From NCBI GenBank assembly GCA_049322295.1, contig JBMORO010000012.1, forward strand, positions 1 through 17,242: 17,242 bases of DNA, read 5' to 3'. The notes under the pieces were generated by a model that was not told the origin of the DNA, ran no database searches, and saw only the letters and a program-made list of their open reading frames with translations. This document shows, one piece after another, positions 13,680 through 17,242 of the stretch. Made by a program: the position numbers and the translations under genes. Source of the DNA: JBMORO01 sp049322295. GTDB taxonomy: Bacteria > Patescibacteriota > Minisyncoccia > RBG-13-40-8-A. Every line of letters begins with the position of its first letter. Positions within the stretch are counted from its first letter, which is position 1.

Positions 13680-14693
13680 CTATTCGATTAATTTTTTCTG
13701 GGTATCTTTTGGGGATTTTAAGCCAAGATGTTTATAAGCCAAATGGGTGGTTATTCTTCCCTGGGGTGTACGAGCTAAAAATCCAATTTGCATTAAATAG
13801 GGTTCATAGATTTCAGCGATTGTGTCTTTTTCCTCTGAAGTAGCCGCAGCAATAGCATCTAAGCCCACTGGCCCGCCATTGAACTTTTCAATTATGGTTT
13901 GTATAATTAACCTATCTACTGGTTCTAAACCTAAGTCATCAATTTCTAACATTGCCAAGGCCTCTTGGCTAATTTTTTTAGTAATTTTTCCTTGGCCATG
14001 AACTTGGGCATAGTCTCGGACTCTTTTTAACAATCGATTAGCCACTCTTGGTGTTCTTCTGGCTCTTTTGGCAATTTCTTTGAGACCCTCTTCTTCAGTT
14101 TCAACTTTTAAAATGCTGCTCGAGCGTTTTAAAATATTTTCAATATCTTCTGGTTCGTAAAAATCAAGATGATAAGTTGCCCCAAATCGATTTCGAAGGG
14201 GGGAGGAGAGCAAGCTAATTCTGGTAGTAGCGGCAATTAAAGTAAAAGGTGGTAATTCTAATTGGATAGTTCGAGCTGAAGGACCCTTGCCAATAATAAT
14301 ATTTAAGGAGAATTCCTCCATAGCTGGATAGAGGTATTCTTCGATTAACTTATTGAGCCTGTGGCATTCATCCACAAACAAAATATCGCCTTTTTCCAGA
14401 TTGGTTAGAATTGAAGCCAAATCCCCGATTTTTTCAATTGCTGGACCAGAAGTGATTTTAATATTAGTTCCTAATTCTCGGGCAATAATATGGGCTAAAG
14501 TTGTTTTCCCCAATCCCGAACCGCCATATAAAAGTAGGTGATCTATTGTTTCTCCACGTTGTTTAGCTGCCTCGATAAGAATCTTTAAATTCTTTTTGAT
14601 TTTTTCTTGACCAAAATACTCCTCGAACCTATAAGGCCTGAGGGTTTTGTCTAAATTTCGGTCTTCATTTTGTGGTCGGGGATCAGTGTACAC
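13680..14693 (-). CDS. ruvB: Holliday junction branch-migration ATPase RuvB
   Basis: 337 residues, standard length. It is the hexameric motor that drives branch migration with RuvA. Visible: TLRPYRFEEYFGQEKIKKNL (canonical LRPxxxxEYxGQ), Walker A GGSGLGKTT (57-65; the family usually has GPPGLGKTT), Walker B ILFVDECHRL (104-112; usually FIDEIHRL), sensor AATTRISLLSSPLRNRFG, and the C-terminal winged helix with NGGPVGLDAIAAATSEEKDT and EPYLMQIGFLARTPQGR. The start is GTG 14691-14693, since no ATG fits the family N-terminus. It is not in an operon with ruvA or ruvC and is bordered on both sides by copies of an AT-rich repeat. The Walker A and B variants are conservative and probably functional. 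Confidence 0.96.
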   Translation of the reverse strand: MYTDPRPQNEDRNLDKTLRPYRFEEYFGQEKIKKNLKILIEAAKQRGETIDHLLLYGGSGLGKTTLAHIIARELGTNIKITSGPAIEKIGDLASILTNLEKGDILFVDECHRLNKLIEEYLYPAMEEFSLNIIIGKGPSARTIQLELPPFTLIAATTRISLLSSPLRNRFGATYHLDFYEPEDIENILKRSSSILKVETEEEGLKEIAKRARRTPRVANRLLKRVRDYAQVHGQGKITKKISQEALAMLEIDDLGLEPVDRLIIQTIIEKFNGGPVGLDAIAAATSEEKDTIAEIYEPYLMQIGFLARTPQGRITTHLAYKHLGLKSPKDTQKKLIE

Positions 14694-14696
14694 AGA

Positions 14697-14735
14697 TGTC
14701 TACAAAATTACAAATTAGTACAAATATACAAATTT
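14697..14735. repeat. AT-rich repeat upstream of ruvB (family B, copy 2)
   Basis: Direct repeat of 13598-13635: TGTCTACAAAATTAC, then AAATTAGTACAAATATAC, with small differences (an A/G change and a one-base deletion). The minus-strand sequence TTTTGTAGACA ends 3 bases before the ruvB GTG. It also borders the promoter at 14740. Confidence 0.75.
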
Positions 14736-14739
14736 GGTC

Positions 14740-14768
14740 TTGACAAGATTAAACTAATCTGATATAAT
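14740..14768 (+). promoter_or_regulatory. Perfect-consensus promoter of the RNA candidate, with palindromic spacer
   Basis: TTGACA (14740-14745), 17-base spacer, TATAAT (14763-14768), preceded by TGA for an extended -10. The spacer contains a perfect 6-bp inverted repeat AGATTA/TAATCT around AAC (14746-14760), which could be an operator. Expected start near 14775. Confidence 0.85.
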
Positions 14769-14774
14769 GGAGAT

Positions 14775-15076
14775 AGTTAGAAAATAGTTATATAGAAAAT
14801 AGAAACTAGTAATGGAAATTGGAAAATAGAAAATAGGAGGCCAATTTCTAATTTCTACACAGCCAATTTCCATTTTTATAATCCTTCTCAATAACCTGCA
14901 GGCAATAAGGGTAACCAATTTTTATTAAAAAATTACCCTTTGGACTATTTCTTAGTTTCGGATGGTTTGGTCCCCTCCTTGTTGAGGTCCTACTGAACCA
15001 TTCCTCGGAAATCTTCCGCACTTTTGGTTCCTAAGCCAAAGTTAATTGCCTGCAGATTATCGGGAAGGATTTTTTA
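14775..15076 (+). ncRNA. Structured non-coding RNA candidate, family not recognised
   Basis: About 300 bases with no credible ORF, driven by a perfect promoter. The 3' part is closed by a 27-position stem (14880-14906 with 15045-15071; by eye 24 Watson-Crick pairs, one G-U, two A/C mismatches). Inside are four helices: 14907-14914/14933-14940 (AAGGGTAA/TTACCCTT), 14962-14967/14996-15001 (ATGGTT/AACCAT, with an inner CCTC/GAGG), 15006-15010/15014-15018 (CGGAA/TTCCG) and 15020-15027/15036-15042 (ACTTTTGG/CCAAAGT). A U-tract (15070-15075) follows the closing stem, so it doubles as a terminator, ending in the pilB stop codon. The conserved cores of RNase P RNA, tmRNA and SRP RNA are not seen. A divergent 6S RNA is the nearest alternative (long closing stem, 3'-side hairpin), but the extra hairpins do not fit well. 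Confidence 0.6.
14811..14877 (+). terminator. Possible early terminator / attenuator in the RNA leader
   Basis: AATGGAAATTGG (14811-14822) can pair over 12 bp with CCAATTTCCATT (14863-14874), followed by a U-tract (14873-14877). Part of the same left arm can instead pair with CCAATTTC (14841-14848). The loop is long and the sequence repetitive, so this may be only a by-product of the repeats. Confidence 0.3.
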
Positions 15077-16792
15077 TGCCCCCAATACACGCTCAACTTC
15101 CTCCATAGTTGTAATTTTTGAGAGAACTTTCATTAATCCATCTTGTTTCATACTCACCATGCCGGCTTTTATCGCGGTTTCTTTGATTTCAACAATTGAT
15201 GGGGTTTTTAAAATAGTTTTTTCCATTGGATCATCGATAATAAACAGTTCAAAAACCCCGATTCTACCTTTATAACCAGTATAATTACAATAAGGACAAC
15301 CATCTTTTGATGCTTGTTTAATGGTAATTTTTCCAGAGTCTAAATTTTTTAGAAGGGCAGAGGGCCCGCCCGCAACGCCTCGTAAGCTCGGCTCGCGAAG
15401 GCGGGCAGGCAGATTTTTAAGCCCATTTTTTATTTTATCCAAAGTTTCTTTATTTGGTTTGATTTCTTTTGAACATTTTGGGCAAACTCTCCTGACTAAT
15501 CTTTGAGCAATAACCAAATTTAAAGCTGGCGGGATAAGATTAGGATTCACTTTCATGTCAACTAAACGAGGAATAGCCCCAGCTGCATCATTGGTATGAA
15601 TAGTGGAAAAGACCAAATGGCCAGTTAGAGCAGCGTGAATAGCAGTTTCGGCTGTTTCATTATCTCTGATTTCTCCGACTAAAATCATATCCGGATCTTG
15701 TCTTAAAATTGAGCGCAAACCATTGGCAAAAGTATAACCTTTATCCGCTGCAACCTGGGTTTGTTCAATTCCTTCCAAATGATATTCAATCGGATCTTCT
15801 AAAGTAATAATTTTTAATTCTGGAGTATTAACTTTTTTCAAAAAAGCATATAAAAGAGTCGTTTTTCCTGAACCAGTTGGTCCAGTGGTAACAATCATAC
15901 CATTGGGCTTTTTTAATTCATTTTCAATTGTTTTGAAATCATAGTCCTGAATGCCCAAATCTTCTAATTTAAAACCAATAGTTTTAGGGTCTAAGATTCT
16001 TAAAACAATATTTTCTCCATATTCAGCTGGGATAATCGAGGTTCTTATTTCAATATCAGCCCCCTCTAATTCAATACTAAACCTTCCATCTTGGGGTAAA
16101 TTATGGATATTAATTTTAAGACCAGAAAGGATTTTAATCCGCGAAAGGAAAAGTTGATAAGTATTAAAAGGAACATATCCAACATCTTGTAAAATTCCAT
16201 CAATTCTAAATCTTAATCTTACTTTTTCTTCGGGCTCATTTTCAGTATGGACATCCGAAGCTTCTAATTTTAGAGCCGAACCCATAATGATATTTAAAAG
16301 CTGGGTAGTGGTAAGATTGGGTTCAGTTATTTTTTGTTCCAAATCTTTAATTGTGGCTATTTCTTTCTGAATTTGAACTAATTCTCCGGTTTCGATTTCA
16401 GTTGTTTTAGTTATTTCTTTTTTTTCTTTTACAAATTCGTATCTTTGCCAAGCTTTTTCTAAATTACTTTCAGAAGTGATAAAAATTCTTGGTTTAAATC
16501 CCCGCTCTTCTAGTTTTTTAATTAATGATTTAGTTTCTTTTGACTGAGGGTCTCTCACTGCTAAAAAGATTGTCATTTGTTTTTTTTGGATTACTGCTGC
16601 TTGGGTTTTTTGCGATTCTTCTTTGGTAATTAAGGCTAAGGCATCGTCGTCAATTGGTGTAATTCTTAAATCAAGATAAGGAAAACCTAGCTCAATAGCT
16701 AGGTTTTTAGCTCTATTTTCTTCAGCCTCTCTTTTTAGTTGCTGGATTTTAACCTGAGTTTTCTTTTGTTTTTCTTCGTCTTTTTTTGCCAT
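15074..16792 (-). CDS. pilB: Type IV pilus assembly ATPase PilB/GspE family
   Basis: 572 residues. It is the cytoplasmic hexameric motor that powers pilus extension. A coiled, charged N-terminus (1-30) leads to an MshEN-like N-domain (about 30-120). The ATPase core has Walker A GPTGSGKTT (304-312), the Asp box LEDPIEYHLEGIEQTQV, Walker B MILVGEIRD (369-376) and the His box LVFSTIHTNDA. A zinc site is formed by C437/C440 (CPKC) and C499/C502 (CPYC). Between the two cysteine pairs lies an unusual 20-residue stretch LPARLREPSLRGVAGGPSAL encoded by a GC-rich palindrome. No other pil genes are in the window. A promoter at 16799-16827 would give a leaderless mRNA. Its 3' end meets the convergent RNA candidate. 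Confidence 0.95.
   Translation of the reverse strand: MAKKDEEKQKKTQVKIQQLKREAEENRAKNLAIELGFPYLDLRITPIDDDALALITKEESQKTQAAVIQKKQMTIFLAVRDPQSKETKSLIKKLEERGFKPRIFITSESNLEKAWQRYEFVKEKKEITKTTEIETGELVQIQKEIATIKDLEQKITEPNLTTTQLLNIIMGSALKLEASDVHTENEPEEKVRLRFRIDGILQDVGYVPFNTYQLFLSRIKILSGLKINIHNLPQDGRFSIELEGADIEIRTSIIPAEYGENIVLRILDPKTIGFKLEDLGIQDYDFKTIENELKKPNGMIVTTGPTGSGKTTLLYAFLKKVNTPELKIITLEDPIEYHLEGIEQTQVAADKGYTFANGLRSILRQDPDMILVGEIRDNETAETAIHAALTGHLVFSTIHTNDAAGAIPRLVDMKVNPNLIPPALNLVIAQRLVRRVCPKCSKEIKPNKETLDKIKNGLKNLPARLREPSLRGVAGGPSALLKNLDSGKITIKQASKDGCPYCNYTGYKGRIGVFELFIIDDPMEKTILKTPSIVEIKETAIKAGMVSMKQDGLMKVLSKITTMEEVERVLGA
15355..15414. repeat. GC-rich palindromic element inserted in frame in pilB
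   Basis: About 60 bases of high GC inside an AT-rich gene. Arms GCCCGCC (15364-15370) and GGCGGGC (15400-15406) enclose CG-rich inner sequence. On the coding strand it encodes LPARLREPSLRGVAGGPSAL between the two zinc-binding cysteine pairs. This resembles palindromic elements that insert into protein genes without breaking the frame (as known in Rickettsia); relation to other copies in this genome cannot be seen here. Confidence 0.7.
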
Positions 16793-16798
16793 CTTTCA

Positions 16799-16827
16799 AT
16801 CGTAGCGCAAAAAGGGAATTTTAGCAA
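16799..16827 (-). promoter_or_regulatory. Candidate pilB promoter
   Basis: Minus strand TTGCTA (16822-16827), 17-base spacer, TACGAT (16799-16804), then 6 bases and the pilB ATG (16790-16792). Transcription would begin at or beside the start codon. No Shine-Dalgarno sequence is present. The -35 touches the arm of the palindrome at 16828-16866. Confidence 0.5.
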
Positions 16828-16875
16828 GTTTACCCCCACACCAAAGGTTTTGGTGTGGGGGTAAACCCTTTTTTT
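16828..16875. repeat. Perfect 18-bp palindrome with T-tract (family A, copy 3)
   Basis: GTTTACCCCCACACCAAA (16828-16845) and its exact complement (16849-16866) around the loop GGT, followed by T7 (16869-16875). It has the form of a plus-strand intrinsic terminator, but no plus-strand gene lies upstream; it sits between divergent pilB and tsaE. The arm TTTGGTGTGGGGGTAAAC resembles the arms of the repeats at 1903 and 9339. Confidence 0.85.
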
Positions 16876-16888
16876 ATCGTTAAAAAAC

Positions 16889-16897
16889 TGATAAGAT
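16889..16897 (+). promoter_or_regulatory. Extended -10 of tsaE
   Basis: TGATAAGAT: TGA plus TAAGAT (16892-16897), 7 bases before ATG 16905. Same arrangement as for dnaA and the endonuclease gene. No convincing -35 is seen; the upstream sequence is the T-tract of the palindrome. Confidence 0.4.
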
Positions 16898-16904
16898 AGA
16901 AGCG

Positions 16905-17242
16905 ATGGAACTGTTTTCAAGTAAAGGCCCAAAAGAGACGATTAGGTTAGCAAAAATTTTAGCTAGAGAAGTTATTAAAGCTAAGCCGAAAATTAAAAAA
17001 TCTTTAATTTTTGGGTTGGTTGGAGAATTAGGGGCTGGTAAAACCACTTTTATCAAAGCCTTTGCCAGAGGATTTGGTATTAGAAAACGATTAACCAGCC
17101 CAAGTTTTGTTTTGATGAAAAAATACAAGAATTTTTATCATATTGATTGTTATAGAATCAAAACCCCCGAAGATATTTTGGCTTTAGACTTTAAAGAAAT
17201 TATTTCTAATCCTAAAAATATTGTTTTAATTGAATGGGCAGA
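16905..17242 (+). CDS. tsaE: tRNA t6A biosynthesis ATPase TsaE, 5' part only
   Basis: 112 complete codons, cut by the window edge. The encoded protein starts MELFSSKGPKETIRLAKILA and has the P-loop GELGAGKTTF, then TSPSFVLMKKY (family TSPTF), HIDCYRIKTPEDI (family H-x-D-x-YR) and VLIEWA at the edge (family LIEWPER). TsaE is the small ATPase that works with TsaB and TsaD to make the N6-threonylcarbamoyladenosine modification at position 37 of ANN-decoding tRNAs. The start ATG gives the normal family N-terminus. An ORF on the opposite strand in this stretch (16880-17128) is a shadow. Probable leaderless expression from the extended -10 at 16889. Confidence 0.93.
   Translation, partial: MELFSSKGPKETIRLAKILAREVIKAKPKIKKSLIFGLVGELGAGKTTFIKAFARGFGIRKRLTSPSFVLMKKYKNFYHIDCYRIKTPEDILALDFKEIISNPKNIVLIEWA

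Noticed and set aside
14834..14840. TAGGAGG as a ribosome binding site in the RNA leader
   Set aside because: No ATG, GTG or TTG follows at a usable distance and stops appear at once in the next codons; treated as coincidence.
15024..15275. Plus-strand ORF overlapping the RNA candidate and the pilB end
   Set aside because: Mostly antisense to pilB, no recognisable protein, and its start lies inside a predicted RNA helix.
1..17242. CRISPR array, tRNA or rRNA genes
   Set aside because: No regularly spaced direct repeats and no cloverleaf with T-arm and anticodon arm were found; GGTTCGAA-like words occur only inside rpmH and the PBP gene.
1..17242. Reassigned UGA codon (as in Gracilibacteria/Absconditabacteria)
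   Set aside because: TGA ends tyrS, rnpA, yebC, ruvC and the endonuclease gene at the expected family C-termini, so it works as a stop.

Overview
The window looks like the replication-origin neighbourhood of a small, AT-rich genome from the Candidate Phyla Radiation (Patescibacteria), probably Parcubacteria-like. This is inferred from gene order and protein style: rpmH-rnpA-yidD-yidC-jag divergent from dnaA-dnaN, compact protein versions, a surface LTD/PKD protein, a PBP1A with a C-terminal Ig-like domain, few Shine-Dalgarno sites and very tight spacing. TGA is used as a stop (tyrS, rnpA, yebC, ruvC and the endonuclease gene), so the code appears standard and the UGA-glycine lineages are unlikely.

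Layout. 45-1842 (minus) is the operon rpmH, rnpA, yidD, yidC, jag, with genes overlapping by 4 to 26 bases or separated by 2. 1843-2073 holds a palindromic repeat, a candidate promoter and two degenerate DnaA-box-like sites. 2074-4748 (plus) is dnaA and dnaN, separated by a 155-base AT-rich spacer that is the best oriC candidate. A bidirectional terminator separates dnaN from a convergent bifunctional penicillin-binding protein (4840-7518). The region 7519-7660 is a complex inverted repeat that reaches the PBP start codon. tyrS (7736-8962, plus) ends at a strong hairpin facing a small Glu-rich ORF. 9456-11520 (minus) is an ATGA-coupled operon: an HTH-HTH-LAGLIDADG endonuclease, a shortened yebC, then ruvC. 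A self-contained small membrane-protein gene (11623-12018, plus) is divergent from it. Next come a secreted LTD-PKD-LTD surface protein (12071-13591, minus), ruvB (13680-14693, minus), a structured non-coding RNA candidate (about 14775-15076, plus), pilB (15074-16792, minus), a perfect 18-bp palindrome, and the 5' part of tsaE (16905 to the edge, plus).

Functionally this is mostly housekeeping: replication initiation (DnaA, DnaN), ribosome and tRNA processing (L34, RnpA), membrane-protein insertion (YidC, YidD, KhpB-like), cell wall (PBP), translation (TyrS), Holliday-junction processing (RuvC, RuvB; no ruvA here), type IV pilus motor (PilB) and tRNA t6A synthesis (TsaE). 

The less ordinary signals are (i) the RNA candidate between ruvB and pilB, with a consensus promoter, a 27-position closing stem, four internal helices and a U-tract; (ii) families of intergenic palindromes, some seeming to supply -35 elements or start-codon context; (iii) extended -10 motifs (TGA plus hexamer) placed 6-7 bases before start codons, suggesting leaderless mRNAs; (iv) the endonuclease leading the yebC-ruvC operon; and (v) a GC-rich palindrome inserted in frame in pilB. 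All functional statements rest on reading motifs by eye; no searches or folding computations were run.
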